A stretch of DNA of 64,000 bases from Planctomycetota bacterium (GTDB taxonomy: Bacteria > Planctomycetota > UBA1135 > GCA-002686595): assembly GCA_012960475.1 (NCBI GenBank), contig DUBE01000059.1, positions 150,374-214,373 on the forward strand. The letters are read 5' to 3'. A program made the position numbers and the translations under genes. Shown in pieces: positions 1-8,774 of this stretch. Under the pieces are notes generated by a model. It saw only the letters and a list, made by a program, of their open reading frames with translations. It did not search any database and was not told where the DNA came from. The first letter of the stretch is position 1. Each line of letters begins with the position of its first letter.

Positions 1-45
1 CTCGGTAACAACCGCCTCCACGGTGATGGGCTCTTCCTTGGCCAT
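1..45 (-). CDS. infA: translation initiation factor IF-1, first 15 codons only
   Basis: The window edge cuts this gene after its first 15 codons, which read MAKEEPITVEAVVTE. This matches the typical bacterial IF-1 start (MAKE...I.VEG.V.E). IF-1 binds the ribosomal A site with IF-2 and IF-3 during initiation. The ATG (45 to 43) shares its A with the adk stop in a TGATG junction, so the two genes are probably translationally coupled. infA after secY-adk is a common spc-cluster order. The identification rests on few residues plus context. Confidence 0.85.
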   Translation of the reverse strand, partial: MAKEEPITVEAVVTE

Positions 46-701
46 CATGCTGCCGCCTCCGTGACGCACTCCTGACAGGCTTTGAAAACCTCATCGGGGA
101 GATTGGTTCCGTCCACCACACAGACACCGCAGCTCTGGCGGTAAAAGTCGGCGACCGGGGCGGTTTGTTCGTAATAGGCAGAGAGGCGCGTCTGGACCAC
201 TTCCGCGGTGTCGTCCGCGCGCTGGGTAAGGGCCGCCTGGCAGCTATCGCAAGTCCCCGGCTTGACGGGAGGATTGAAACTGGTGTGAAAGATAGCGCCA
301 CACTCAGGACAGGATAGGCGACCGACGATGCGCTCGACAATCAAGTGATCCGGCACCTGGAGGTCAATCACCACCAGAGCCTCTCCCCCACCGAGACGCT
401 CCTGAAGAGCCTCGGCCTGGGCCACCGTGCGCGGAAAACCGTCCAGCAGATAGCCACTGGAGCAGTCATCCTGGCTGACCCGGTCAAAGAGCATGTCGAT
501 CACAAGGGAATCGGGGACCAGACGCCCCTGGTCCATGAATTTACTCGCCTGCTTGCCCAGTTCAGTTCCCTGGGTGAGATTGAGGCGGAACAGGTCCCCC
601 GTCGAGATATGCGGGAGACGGCGGGATTCCGCGAGCCGCGTGGCTTGCGTTCCCTTGCCGGCACCCGGAGCCCCGAGCAGAATGAGGACCGTTTGACTCA
701 T
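45..701 (-). CDS. adk: adenylate kinase
   Basis: A cytoplasmic kinase of 218 residues that interconverts ATP plus AMP and two ADP. The P-loop GAPGAGKGTQ lies at residues 10 to 19 and the DGFPRT motif at 87 to 92. The LID domain carries a zinc-type Cys4 set (C131, C134, C151, C154), as in the long bacterial form. The start overlaps the secY stop by one base (TGATG) and its stop overlaps infA the same way. The usual neighbour map (methionine aminopeptidase) is missing between adk and infA. Confidence 0.97.
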   Translation of the reverse strand: MSQTVLILLGAPGAGKGTQATRLAESRRLPHISTGDLFRLNLTQGTELGKQASKFMDQGRLVPDSLVIDMLFDRVSQDDCSSGYLLDGFPRTVAQAEALQERLGGGEALVVIDLQVPDHLIVERIVGRLSCPECGAIFHTSFNPPVKPGTCDSCQAALTQRADDTAEVVQTRLSAYYEQTAPVADFYRQSCGVCVVDGTNLPDEVFKACQECVTEAAA

Positions 702-2026
702 CAGCTAGTTTTCCCCCGGGCCTTGGCCCAGCCAGCACCGGCCCCTTGACCCTTCTCCTGGGGATCGCCGTCGTAGGCCTTCATGACCAATTGGGCATTG
801 AGTTTGTCCACCAACTCCAGGGCAACACCGACCACAATCAGCACCGAGGTGCCTGTGACGAAGTACTGCATCTGCATGGTCATGCCCGAATCCTTGGTGA
901 TAAAGGCCGGCAGCACGGCGACCACAGCCAGGAAGGCCGCCCCCACCATGGTGATGCGTGTCAGCACATTGCTCAAGTAATCGGCGGTCTTCTGACCCGG
1001 GCGAATGCCTGGGATAAAGGAACCGTGCTCACGCAGATTGTTGGCGATCTCCTCTGGCTGGAACATGAGACGGTTCCAGAAGAAGCAGAAGGAGAAAATC
1101 AGTACCAGATAGACCGTCACATAGATGAAACCCGTCTGGTCCTGGAAGGCGTTCTGCAAGGTGGACCAACCCAACCACTGGAAGAGCACCCCGGGAATCA
1201 CGAACAACACCGAGGCAAAGATGATGGGCATCACGCCCGCCATGTTGACCTTGATCGGCAAGTAGTGGCGCTGGCCTCCGTAAACCCTGCGGCCGCGGGT
1301 CAACCGAGCGTACTGGATCGGAATGCGGCGGGCGCCCTTGTGCATGAAGACCACCGCAAAAATAGTAATCATCCAGACCGCGGACAGGAACAGGATCACC
1401 TGCCAGAAGTCGGGGCTGTCTTTGATAGACCAAAGACTCGAAGGCAGGCTGGCGATGATTCCCGCCATGATGATCAGCGAGGCACCGTTACCCACGCCGT
1501 ATTCAGTGATCAACTCACCAATCCACATGACCAACAGGGCGCCCGCCAGGAGCGCCGTGGTGACGATGAAGAACAAGGCCACGGGGTTGCCCGACATGCT
1601 GGGGTCCACCATGGTGGCCCGAGCGGGCAGGAAGACACCGGTGTAAATGAAGATCGCCTGGACCAGTGCGATGGGCACCGTTGCCAGACGAGTCCACTGG
1701 TTGATCTTCTTTTGGCCAGCGGCGCCCTCCTTGGCCACCGCTTCAAGGGCCGGCGACACCTTGGTCAGCATGGAAAAGATGATGCTGGCCGAGATGAAAG
1801 GCATGATGCCTAGAGCGAAAATGGTGGTTTGGCCGATCGCGCCGCCTGAGAGGGCAGACAAGAGGCCGAAGATGCCCTGGTCGCCGGTCTGCTCCAAGAA
1901 CTTCGGACTCATGCCGGGGATCGGAATCTGGAACCCTAGCCGATAGCAAATCAAGAGCCCCAGGGTCCTGAAGATGCGCTGGCGTGTTTCCGGAATCCGG
2001 AAGAGTTGAAGAAAGCCTTTTTCCAC
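701..2026 (-). CDS. secY: preprotein translocase subunit SecY
   Basis: The channel subunit of the Sec translocon in the inner membrane, 441 residues, the usual family length. The N-terminus has the typical R..R...TLGLL..YR.G..IP.PG pattern and about ten hydrophobic helices follow. The cytoplasmic loop contains GARRIPIQYA, and the region with PGIRPGQ is also typical. It lies 15 bases downstream of rplO and is coupled to adk. Its partner genes secE (30202) and the secDF fusion (51659) are also in this window. Confidence 0.97.
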   Translation of the reverse strand: MEKGFLQLFRIPETRQRIFRTLGLLICYRLGFQIPIPGMSPKFLEQTGDQGIFGLLSALSGGAIGQTTIFALGIMPFISASIIFSMLTKVSPALEAVAKEGAAGQKKINQWTRLATVPIALVQAIFIYTGVFLPARATMVDPSMSGNPVALFFIVTTALLAGALLVMWIGELITEYGVGNGASLIIMAGIIASLPSSLWSIKDSPDFWQVILFLSAVWMITIFAVVFMHKGARRIPIQYARLTRGRRVYGGQRHYLPIKVNMAGVMPIIFASVLFVIPGVLFQWLGWSTLQNAFQDQTGFIYVTVYLVLIFSFCFFWNRLMFQPEEIANNLREHGSFIPGIRPGQKTADYLSNVLTRITMVGAAFLAVVAVLPAFITKDSGMTMQMQYFVTGTSVLIVVGVALELVDKLNAQLVMKAYDGDPQEKGQGAGAGWAKARGKTS

Positions 2027-2041
2027 GGTGGATGCTGGGGG

Positions 2042-2791
2042 TTAGGAGTCGGACTCGTCGGGCGTAGGCTCGTCGGAAGCAGAATCGTCGGAACTTGTGG
2101 GCTCATCGGCCTTGGGCTCATCGGCCTTGGGCTCATCGGCCTTGGGCTTCTCGGCCTTGGGCTTCTCGGCCTTGGGCTTCTCGGCCTTGGGCTTCTCGGC
2201 CTTGGGCTTCTCGGCCTTGGGCTTCTCGGCCTTGGGCTTCTCGGCTTTGGGCTTCTCGGCCTTGGGCTTCTCGGCTTTGGGCTTCACGGCCTTGGGCTCG
2301 TCGGCCTTGGGCTTGCCGGCAGCAGAACTAGTGGGGGCATTGGCGCCGGCAGGCAAGACCACGGTTCCTCCCGCGGCCTCGATCTTGGCCTGGGCACTCG
2401 CTGAACACTTGTCTGCCTGCACGGTCAACTTGGTAGTCAATTCCCCATTGCCCAATACCTTGAAGAGCGGCGTATTGATGCTGACCAGGCCGGCCTCAAG
2501 CACAGCGGACAAGTCAACCATGGCTCCATCATCGAAGTGGTTCAAGAGATCCACGTTGATGATGGTGTACTCCGTGCGGAAGCGGGCGTTGGTAAAGCCA
2601 CGCTTGGGCACACGCCGATAGATCGGCATCTGACCACCCTCGTACCCGGGTCGACGGCTGGCGCCAGAACGGGCACCACGTCCCTTGTGACCACGACCAG
2701 AGGTCTTGCCACTACCGGAACCGATGCCCCGACCGATGCGCTTGCGCTTGGTGTAAGGATTACCCTTCGAGAGAACTGTCTTGAGATCCAT
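2042..2791 (-). CDS. rplO: ribosomal protein L15 with a long repetitive C-terminal tail
   Basis: Residues 1 to about 150 are a normal L15: the basic Gly-rich N-terminus ([18 protein letters not shown]) and the [13 protein letters not shown] region that contacts 23S rRNA. Bacterial L15 usually ends near residue 145 to 150, but this one continues to 249. The tail holds fourteen pentads of the PKAEK or PKADE type (161 to 230) and then a Ser/Asp-rich end. The repeats are lysine-rich in the middle and acidic at the end. rplO follows rpsE directly, so the L30 gene usually found between them is absent. The role of the tail is unknown. Confidence 0.95.
   Translation of the reverse strand: MDLKTVLSKGNPYTKRKRIGRGIGSGSGKTSGRGHKGRGARSGASRRPGYEGGQMPIYRRVPKRGFTNARFRTEYTIINVDLLNHFDDGAMVDLSAVLEAGLVSINTPLFKVLGNGELTTKLTVQADKCSASAQAKIEAAGGTVVLPAGANAPTSSAAGKPKADEPKAVKPKAEKPKAEKPKAEKPKAEKPKAEKPKAEKPKAEKPKAEKPKAEKPKADEPKADEPKADEPTSSDDSASDEPTPDESDS
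2102..2314 (-). repeat. 15-bp tandem repeat in rplO encoding PKAEK pentads
   Basis: About fourteen 15-bp units in a row, read on the coding strand as CCNAAGGCNGAGAAG-like units (PKAEK nine times, PKADE four times, PKAVK once). Copies are nearly identical at DNA level, including third positions. This suggests recent expansion by slippage or unequal recombination rather than selection on protein sequence alone. The array stays in frame because the unit is a multiple of three. Confidence 0.95.
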
Positions 2792-2829
2792 GATATTGAC
2801 TCCGATCCTGTGCTGAAAAATCCTGCGCT

Positions 2830-3342
2830 CTAAAGTTCAACACCACGCAACTCAGCCACCTCTTCGGGTGTCCGCAGTTGGGAGAGTGCGTGCAAGGTGG
2901 CCTTGACGAGGTTGACAGGGTTGGTGGACCCCAGGGACTTGGTAAGTAGATTGTGGATGCCGGCCATCTCGGCGACGGCGCGCACAGAAGCACCAGCGAT
3001 AATGCCCGTACCGGTGGAAGCAGGGATCAGCTTGACGCGCGCAGCGCAGAACTCGCCAACCACCTCGTGGGGAATAGACCCATCCTTGGTGACGGGCACG
3101 ATCTGAATGTGCTTTCGACCGTCCTTGCCTGCCTTCTCGATGGCATTTGGGACTTGCCGCGCCTTTGAGAAGCCGTAGCCCACATGACCAGCACGGTCCC
3201 CCACCACCACCAGAGCGGCGAAGGAAAAACGTCGACCACCCTTCATGGTGGCTGCGCAACGGTTGACGCTGAGCAACTGTTCGTTGATGTTCTGCAACTC
3301 TTCCACAGTGCTGTGGTCGATGTATTCAGTACGAGGTTTCAT
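2830..3342 (-). CDS. rpsE: ribosomal protein S5
   Basis: A 170-residue small-subunit protein involved in decoding accuracy and mRNA entry. The signature [15 protein letters not shown] and the later PAS.GTG.IAG..VRAV.E.AGI are clear. It follows rplR by two bases. Only 38 bases separate it from rplO, too little for rpmD (L30). Confidence 0.97.
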   Translation of the reverse strand: MKPRTEYIDHSTVEELQNINEQLLSVNRCAATMKGGRRFSFAALVVVGDRAGHVGYGFSKARQVPNAIEKAGKDGRKHIQIVPVTKDGSIPHEVVGEFCAARVKLIPASTGTGIIAGASVRAVAEMAGIHNLLTKSLGSTNPVNLVKATLHALSQLRTPEEVAELRGVEL

Positions 3343-3344
3343 GA

Positions 3345-3719
3345 TTAGAACTTGAGACCACCCTCCCTGGCGGCTTCAGCAAAGGCCTGGATGCGGCCGT
3401 GATAGGTGAAGGACCCGCGATCGAAGATGACCAGCTCAACGCCAGCATCTTTGGCCAGACGAGCAAGCTCCGCACCCATGATGGCGGCACGCTCAAGCTT
3501 GGTCTTGCCCGCAAGGGAATCCCCCATGGTCTTGGCGGTGCTGGTGACAGCGCAGAGCGTTCGGCCCTGCTTGTCATCGATCACCTGGGCGGAGATATGC
3601 TTGTCGGTGCGATGCACGGACAGGCGCAGACGATCGGACTCGCGGCGAATTCGATTGCGCACATGGTGAGCGCGGCGTTTGGTGCGCCGGTTGGCGGCGA
3701 TTGTTTGGGACTTCAACAT
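3345..3719 (-). CDS. rplR: ribosomal protein L18
   Basis: A 124-residue 5S rRNA-binding protein of the central protuberance. The N-terminus has the usual basic stretch (RRTKRRAHHVRNRI) followed by RL.V.RT.KHI.AQVIDD. The C-terminus has FDRGSF.YHGRI.AFAEAAREGGL, the typical L18 ending. It is packed two bases from both rplF and rpsE in the spc order. Confidence 0.97.
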   Translation of the reverse strand: MLKSQTIAANRRTKRRAHHVRNRIRRESDRLRLSVHRTDKHISAQVIDDKQGRTLCAVTSTAKTMGDSLAGKTKLERAAIMGAELARLAKDAGVELVIFDRGSFTYHGRIQAFAEAAREGGLKF

Positions 3720-3721
3720 GA

Positions 3722-4267
3722 TCAGGTACCGAAGCTCTTGCCGGCTTTGCGACGAACGTATTCGCCGTTGTAACGAATGCCTTTGCCCTTGTAGGGCTCG
3801 GGGGGACGAACCTTGCGAATGATAGCCGCCATCTGACCAACGGCCTGGCGGTCTGCACCTCTCAAGACGATCTGATTGGGGCCGGGGGTCTCGACCTCGA
3901 CGCCGTCGGGCATGGTGAACTCCACCGGATGGCAGAAGCCGATATTGAGGGTCAAGTTCTTGCCCTGAGTCTTTGCATTCCAGCCCACACCTATGATGTC
4001 GAGCTTCTTCTCGAAGCCAGTGGTCACGCCGATGAACATGTTGGCAATCAGGGCGCGGGTGGTGCCGTGCATGGCCCGAGCAAAACGATCGCTACCGACG
4101 CCAGAGACGGAGACCTGAACGGTCTCCCCTTCGACACTCACTTTTATCTCGCTGCGCAGGGGCATGGAGAGGTTGCCTTTGGGGCCCTTGACCGAAACCT
4201 GAGTCGCTTTGAGGTCGACCGAGACTCCGCTGGGAATGGAAATAGGGACTTTACCGACTCTAGACAT
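3722..4267 (-). CDS. rplF: ribosomal protein L6
   Basis: A 181-residue large-subunit protein near the factor-binding site. It starts MSRVGKVPISIP and ends with the conserved PPEPYKGKGIRY..E.V..K.GK, the L6 signature. Length and the double-domain layout are ordinary. It lies three bases after rpsH. Confidence 0.97.
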   Translation of the reverse strand: MSRVGKVPISIPSGVSVDLKATQVSVKGPKGNLSMPLRSEIKVSVEGETVQVSVSGVGSDRFARAMHGTTRALIANMFIGVTTGFEKKLDIIGVGWNAKTQGKNLTLNIGFCHPVEFTMPDGVEVETPGPNQIVLRGADRQAVGQMAAIIRKVRPPEPYKGKGIRYNGEYVRRKAGKSFGT

Positions 4268-4270
4268 GGC

Positions 4271-4666
4271 TCAACACACCTCGGCGAGGACTTCGCCTCC
4301 AACATTTTCTTCGCGGGCCTTACGGTCCGAAAGGATTCCACGGGGAGTGGACAGAACTCGGATGCCTTGACCCCGCAGGACCGGCTTGAGTTCAGCGACT
4401 CCTGCGTAAACCCGACAGCCAGGCTTACTAATGCGGTCAATGGAACGAATGACTATCTCTCCATCAATGCCGTACTTCAGTTTGATCTTCAAAGTGCTTC
4501 CGGGGCTAGCGGGCTCAACCGTGTAGCCGTGCACGAAGCCTTCGTCCTTGAGGACCTGTGCAATCCCGACGCGCATTCTCGAACCGGGCATCTGGACTGT
4601 GGATTGGCCGATACGATTCGCATTTCGAATGCGAGTCAACATGTCAGCAATAGGGTCGGTCATCAT
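4271..4666 (-). CDS. rpsH: ribosomal protein S8
   Basis: A 16S rRNA-binding protein of the small-subunit platform, 131 residues from the start chosen here. The frame is open further upstream into rpsN, but the protein begins at MMTDPIADMLTRIRNA, the usual S8 N-terminus. A GGAG lies eight to nine bases before the first ATG (the second ATG, at 4663, is equally possible). The C-terminus GI.VLSTP.GI.....A...N.GGE.L is diagnostic. Confidence 0.96.
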   Translation of the reverse strand: MMTDPIADMLTRIRNANRIGQSTVQMPGSRMRVGIAQVLKDEGFVHGYTVEPASPGSTLKIKLKYGIDGEIVIRSIDRISKPGCRVYAGVAELKPVLRGQGIRVLSTPRGILSDRKAREENVGGEVLAEVC

Positions 4667-4682
4667 GATTGAAATTCTCCGT

Positions 4683-4868
4683 TTACCAAGAGGCTTTCCG
4701 CATTCCAGGGATTTCGCCCTTGTGAGCAGATTCACGCAGGCAAATCCGGCAAATTCCGAACTTGCGGTAGACGGCACGCGATCTGCCGCAGAAGTTGCAA
4801 CGCGTGTAGCCTCGTACCTTGTACTTGGGGGTGCGCTTGCTCTTGTTGATCAGTGAGGTCTTAGCCAT
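4683..4868 (-). CDS. rpsN: ribosomal protein S14, zinc-binding short form
   Basis: A 61-residue S14 of the type Z form. It has two CxxC pairs (CNFC and CRIC) followed by the typical R..A..GEIPG..K.SW ending. The zinc-bound form is common outside Enterobacteria. It stands alone between rplE and rpsH as in the standard spc order. Confidence 0.97.
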   Translation of the reverse strand: MAKTSLINKSKRTPKYKVRGYTRCNFCGRSRAVYRKFGICRICLRESAHKGEIPGMRKASW

Positions 4869-4925
4869 GGAAATTCAGAATTGGGCTGGCTTGGTCAGGG
4901 GGATGTTGGAGGTACGGGGCAGGAC

Positions 4926-5486
4926 TTACTTGTTGCTGTCGGCATCCTTGTCAGTGAAAGGCATGCCCATCTGCTGGAGTAGGGCGTAACCCTGCTCGTC
5001 ATTCGGGGCGCTGGTCACGAAGGTCACATCCATGCCCTGGACGAACTCGATCTGATCAAAGTTGATCTCGGGGAAGACCGACTGCTCACCCAAGCCAAGG
5101 GTGTAGTTTCCACGGCCGTCGAGCTTGGGTTTGACCCCACGGAAGTCACGGATACGGGGCAGTACCACGGAAATCAAGCGGTCGGCAAATTCCCACATGC
5201 GCTCACGACGCAGGGTCACGGCACAGCCGATGGGCATGCCCTCACGCAACTTGAAACCAGCGATGGCGTGCTTAGCAAGCCGCACAGTAGGCTTTTGACC
5301 AGCGATCTGAGACATGTTGCGGGCAGCAGCATCCACACGAGACTTGTTCTCTGCGGCGCCGTTTACCCCCATGTTGATCACGATCTTCTCTAGCTTGGGA
5401 ACGGCGAGGTCATTGCCAATTGAGAAGCGCTCCTTCAAGGAAGGCAGGATCTCGCTGTTGTACTTTTCTTTGAGACGTTGGGTCAT
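4926..5486 (-). CDS. rplE: ribosomal protein L5
   Basis: A 186-residue protein that binds 5S rRNA and contacts the P-site tRNA. Diagnostic stretches are VPKLEKIVINMGV near the N-terminus, GQKPTVRLAK..IAGFKLREG in the middle and RDFRG..PK.DGRGNYTLG..EQ.VFPEI. Length and position are normal. Confidence 0.97.
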   Translation of the reverse strand: MTQRLKEKYNSEILPSLKERFSIGNDLAVPKLEKIVINMGVNGAAENKSRVDAAARNMSQIAGQKPTVRLAKHAIAGFKLREGMPIGCAVTLRRERMWEFADRLISVVLPRIRDFRGVKPKLDGRGNYTLGLGEQSVFPEINFDQIEFVQGMDVTFVTSAPNDEQGYALLQQMGMPFTDKDADSNK

Positions 5487-5535
5487 CGGTTACTCCTTTG
5501 CCGCTTTCCGGGCAGCTGCATTTCCAAACAGCTAT

Positions 5536-5796
5536 TCAGCCCTGGGCGGGACGCTTACGGGTTCCCTTGCCGGTAGAGGGATCAACCAGCATTACATTGC
5601 TAGCATGGATGGGAACTTCTTCTTGGATGCGCTCGCCCTGGGGCGTCTGCTGAGTGGGTTTTTTGTGCTTGGTACGCAGGTTTACGCCCGAGATCAGCAC
5701 GCGGTTGCGCTGGCGGTCCACACTGACAACCTCACCTGTATGCCCCTTGTCGTTACCAGCAATGACGATGACATCGTCTCCTTTGCGTAGTTTCAT
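5536..5796 (-). CDS. rplX: ribosomal protein L24
   Basis: An 86-residue assembly initiator protein with the KOW motif ([19 protein letters not shown]) at residues 4 to 22. It continues with the usual GVN.RTKHKKP. segment. It is somewhat shorter than the typical 100 or more residues. Its start overlaps the rplN stop by one base. Confidence 0.96.
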   Translation of the reverse strand: MKLRKGDDVIVIAGNDKGHTGEVVSVDRQRNRVLISGVNLRTKHKKPTQQTPQGERIQEEVPIHASNVMLVDPSTGKGTRKRPAQG

Positions 5797-6164
5797 CAGA
5801 TGACCTCCTCGGCCAGGGAAACAATCTTCATGAAGCTGCGCTCGCGCAGTTCGCGGGCCACGGCACCGAAAATACGGGTGCCTCTTGGGTTCCCTTCGGC
5901 ATCGACCAGCACCAGGGCATTGCGGTCAAAGCGCACATAGGACCCGTCGTTACGACGGATGTTGTGCTTGACCCGCACGATCACGCCCTTGACCACAGTG
6001 CCGGTACGCACCTCGGAGCCGGGGATCGCTTTCTTGACCGAGCCGACGATGACATCGCCCAGGCTGGCATAGCGGCGGTGGGTTCCGCCGAGGACTTTGA
6101 TGCACTGAACTTCCTTGGCACCGGTGTTGTCTGCCACGTCCAGGTAGGTTTGCATTTGAATCAT
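5796..6164 (-). CDS. rplN: ribosomal protein L14
   Basis: A 122-residue protein at the subunit interface. It shows [18 protein letters not shown] at the start and the signature [21 protein letters not shown] near the middle. It overlaps rpsQ by four bases at its start and rplX by one base at its end. Confidence 0.98.
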   Translation of the reverse strand: MIQMQTYLDVADNTGAKEVQCIKVLGGTHRRYASLGDVIVGSVKKAIPGSEVRTGTVVKGVIVRVKHNIRRNDGSYVRFDRNALVLVDAEGNPRGTRIFGAVARELRERSFMKIVSLAEEVI

Positions 6165-6517
6165 GACGAAACTTCCTCAATACTGGAGGTACTGCTCTCG
6201 GGGGCTTCGGGAGCCGGGGGAGGCAATTGCTCGCCGATGGCCTCGACCAAATCAGCTGTGTCCGGACGACGAACCACACGCACCAGGCGCCAGCGCTTGA
6301 GCTTGGACATGGGGCGGCAGCCCATCAACTCAACGATGTCACCTTGCTGGGCTTCGCTGTTCTCGTCGTGAGCATGCACTTGACTGTGCTTGCGGATGTA
6401 CTTGCCGTACTTGGGGTGTCGCACGAGGCGCTCGATGCGCACGGTCAGCGTCTTGCTGGCGGATGCACCGACCACAACCCCTTGCAGGGTGCGACGGCTA
6501 TTGCGGGAATCTGTCAT
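6161..6517 (-). CDS. rpsQ: ribosomal protein S17 with acidic C-terminal extension
   Basis: The S17 core occupies residues 1 to about 85: [15 protein letters not shown] and V.R...[10 protein letters not shown]...V.AHDE, ending in [12 protein letters not shown]. About 30 extra residues rich in Glu, Pro and Ser follow (up to 118, against about 85 usually). It overlaps both rpmC and rplN by four bases. Confidence 0.96.
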   Translation of the reverse strand: MTDSRNSRRTLQGVVVGASASKTLTVRIERLVRHPKYGKYIRKHSQVHAHDENSEAQQGDIVELMGCRPMSKLKRWRLVRVVRRPDTADLVEAIGEQLPPPAPEAPESSTSSIEEVSS

Positions 6518-6729
6518 TGCTGGGGCTCCTGATCTCGAATGCCTTGGACTCGCTCGGCCATGACCGTCTTGATTCGCGCAACGGAGCGGCGGACCATACG
6601 GATGCTGGAAGGGCTCTGCATGTTGCCCGTGGCTGACTTGAAGCGCAGGTCGTGGAGTTCTTTGTTCAGACTTGCCAGGTCGAACTCAAGCTCGGCGTCC
6701 TTCTTGCTGCGCACTTCTTCAATCTTCAT
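6514..6729 (-). CDS. rpmC: ribosomal protein L29
   Basis: A small protein of 71 residues next to the nascent-chain exit tunnel. It shows the L29 pattern: K..E..SKKDAELEFDLASLNKELHDLRF....G....P..IR..RR..AR..T. Its stop overlaps the rpsQ start by four bases, and it sits between rplP and rpsQ in the standard order. Confidence 0.95.
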   Translation of the reverse strand: MKIEEVRSKKDAELEFDLASLNKELHDLRFKSATGNMQSPSSIRMVRRSVARIKTVMAERVQGIRDQEPQQ

Positions 6730-6771
6730 GATATTGGGGGGCTTACTTGAATGTGACTTGCTCGGGGATAC

Positions 6772-7191
6772 TCAGACCGTGTGCAGACGACGCACCATGC
6801 GCACTTTGATGGGCAGCTTGTGTGCTACTCGCTTGAAGGCAAGCTTCGCCTTGACCTCGGGAATGTTGCCCACTTCGAACAGGATCTGACCAGGTCGAAC
6901 TGCGGCTGCCCAGTACTCCACGTCGCCCTTGCCCTTGCCCATGCGGGTCTCAGCAGGCTTGGAGGAGATTGGCTTGTCCGGGAAAATTCGGATCCAGATC
7001 TTGGTGGCGCCTTTCAAGACCCGGTTGGCCGCGACACGGCTGGCCTCCAGTTGGCGTCCGGTGATCCAGGCAGCGTCCAGGGACTGCAGTCCCCACTCGC
7101 CGAAGACCACGCGGTTGCCACGGGTGGCAAAACCCTTGAGGCGACCACGGTGCACCTTGCGATGCTTCACTTTGTTGGGCAGATAGGCCAT
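6772..7191 (-). CDS. rplP: ribosomal protein L16
   Basis: A 139-residue protein at the A-site side of the large subunit. It shows MAYLPNKVKHRKVHRGR, then GLQ.LD..WIT.RQLEA.R.A..R and KIWIRIFPDKPIS.KPAETRMGKGKG, all diagnostic. Length and position are ordinary. Confidence 0.98.
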   Translation of the reverse strand: MAYLPNKVKHRKVHRGRLKGFATRGNRVVFGEWGLQSLDAAWITGRQLEASRVAANRVLKGATKIWIRIFPDKPISSKPAETRMGKGKGDVEYWAAAVRPGQILFEVGNIPEVKAKLAFKRVAHKLPIKVRMVRRLHTV

Positions 7192-7260
7192 GGTGATTTT
7201 GTTGGCTACTCGTGAAAGTTGGTTGGTTCAGAAACGCTGGGTAATACTCTTGGAAGTAAT

Positions 7261-7986
7261 TCAGCGAGGGGAACTCGAGCGACGACGACGACGGCGAGGC
7301 CCTCCCCGCTCCGCACGGCCAGCGGCGGCAGATACAGTGCGGTGGTTGATCTTCTGGCCACGGTCAATGTCACCTTTGTAGATCCAGACCTTGACCCCGA
7401 CGATGCCATAGGTGGTCTTGGCAGCAGCGGTGCCGTACTCCACGTTGGCCTGAAGGGTTGAAAGGGGCACGCGACCTTCGCGCTCGGTCAGGGTACGCGC
7501 CATTTCAGCGCCCCCCAAGCGGCCATTGATCTCGACCTTTATGCCCTGGGCTCCGGCCTGCATGGAGGTCTGAACCGCTTTCTTGACTGCACGCCGAAAT
7601 GCCATGCGGCGGCGCAACTGGTCGGCGACCACATCAGCCACCAGGCCCGCGGAGAGTTCCGGACGCTTGATCTCGTGGATCGTCAGGTGCACCGTCAAGC
7701 CCACGATCACTTGCAGCTCGGCCTTGAGCTGGTCGATCTTGATGCCCTTGCGACCAACGAGCACGCCGGGACGGGCAGTGTAGATCACCACATTGACCGC
7801 TTCGGGGGTGCGCTCGACTTCGATGCGCGGGATGCCCGCGGAGCCATACTCTTTGAGCACGTGCGCGCGAACCTTGCGGTCCTGTAGCAGGTTCTTGGCA
7901 AAGTCTTCCTTACGGCAGAGCCAACGGGATGACCACGGCTCGATGATGCCGATGCGGTAACCAGTGGGGTGGATTTTTTGTCCCAT
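7261..7986 (-). CDS. rpsC: ribosomal protein S3
   Basis: A 241-residue protein of the mRNA entry channel. It begins MGQKIHPTGYRIGIIEPW and carries a KH domain with GRKGIKIDQLKAELQ. The C-terminal half has the signature GRLGGAEMARTLTEREGRVPLSTLQANV. The last 20 residues are an Arg/Ser-rich tail. Confidence 0.98.
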   Translation of the reverse strand: MGQKIHPTGYRIGIIEPWSSRWLCRKEDFAKNLLQDRKVRAHVLKEYGSAGIPRIEVERTPEAVNVVIYTARPGVLVGRKGIKIDQLKAELQVIVGLTVHLTIHEIKRPELSAGLVADVVADQLRRRMAFRRAVKKAVQTSMQAGAQGIKVEINGRLGGAEMARTLTEREGRVPLSTLQANVEYGTAAAKTTYGIVGVKVWIYKGDIDRGQKINHRTVSAAAGRAERGGPRRRRRRSSSPR

Positions 7987-8010
7987 ACTTTATGTGCCCG
8001 GTGAGGGGTA

Positions 8011-8400
8011 TTAGCCCTCGAGGGGGCGCTCCTTGACGATCACGGTCAGATGGCTGGTCTTCTTGGCAAAAGGCATGGCGCGACCCTGGGGGCCGGGACG
8101 CCAGCGCAGACGGTTTTGCAACATGGGGCCGTCATCGGCTCGCACATCACAGATATAGAGGCGATTCACATTGACCTGTTCGTCCTGGGCGGCGTTGGAC
8201 ATGGCGGAAGTCACGACCCTCTTGTAGAAGGAAGCCGCGCGCAGGGGGGAGAACTCCAAGAGGTCCAGGACCTCGTTGCAGTCCCGACCTCGGATCAGGT
8301 CCGCTACAAAGCGTGCCTTGCGCTGGGTGATGCGCGCATAGCGGTGCTTGGCTCGGAAGCTGGTTGCTTCAGTGATTGCTTCGGTGGTTGCTTCGCTCAT
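8011..8400 (-). CDS. rplV: ribosomal protein L22
   Basis: A 129-residue exit-tunnel protein. The core begins near residue 17 with RAKHRYARITQRKARFVADLIRG and ends with GR.MPF.KKTSHLTVIVKER, the usual L22 pattern. About 15 extra Thr/Glu/Ala-rich residues precede the core. It lies between rpsS and rpsC. Confidence 0.97.
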   Translation of the reverse strand: MSEATTEAITEATSFRAKHRYARITQRKARFVADLIRGRDCNEVLDLLEFSPLRAASFYKRVVTSAMSNAAQDEQVNVNRLYICDVRADDGPMLQNRLRWRPGPQGRAMPFAKKTSHLTVIVKERPLEG

Positions 8401-8426
8401 GAGATCATCCTTCTAGAAGTTCGGGC

Positions 8427-8711
8427 CTAATGGCCGACCTTCATGCCCTCCTTCTTGTTGGTGTGTCCACGAAAGGTGCGTGTCACTGCAAACTCGCCCA
8501 GGCGATGCCCAACCATGTCCTCGGTTATTGCAACCTTCACATGCCTGCGGCCGTCGTGAACCATGAACTCGAAGCCCACGTATTCGGGCAAGATCGTGCT
8601 GGCCCGGGCCCAGGTGGTGATCGGACCCTTCTTGCCCGAAGCCTCCATGGCGGCGACCTTCCTGGCCACGCTGGGATCTATGAACGGTCCCTTTTTGATG
8701 CTGCGTCCCAT
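8427..8711 (-). CDS. rpsS: ribosomal protein S19
   Basis: A 94-residue head protein of the small subunit. It starts [12 protein letters not shown] and contains [45 protein letters not shown], the full S19 signature. Position between rplB and rplV is standard. Confidence 0.98.
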   Translation of the reverse strand: MGRSIKKGPFIDPSVARKVAAMEASGKKGPITTWARASTILPEYVGFEFMVHDGRRHVKVAITEDMVGHRLGEFAVTRTFRGHTNKKEGMKVGH

Positions 8712-8774
8712 ATTGTTCAGGTTTGTTCGTGTGCTCGCTGTATGTCTGTTGAAGAGTTCGAGTGACCGGTCAGG

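Noticed and set aside
746..1813. Long plus-strand frame (355 codons) opposite secY
   Set aside because: It is antisense to a clearly conserved secY gene and is rich in His, Gln and Asp as expected for a shadow frame in GC-rich DNA.
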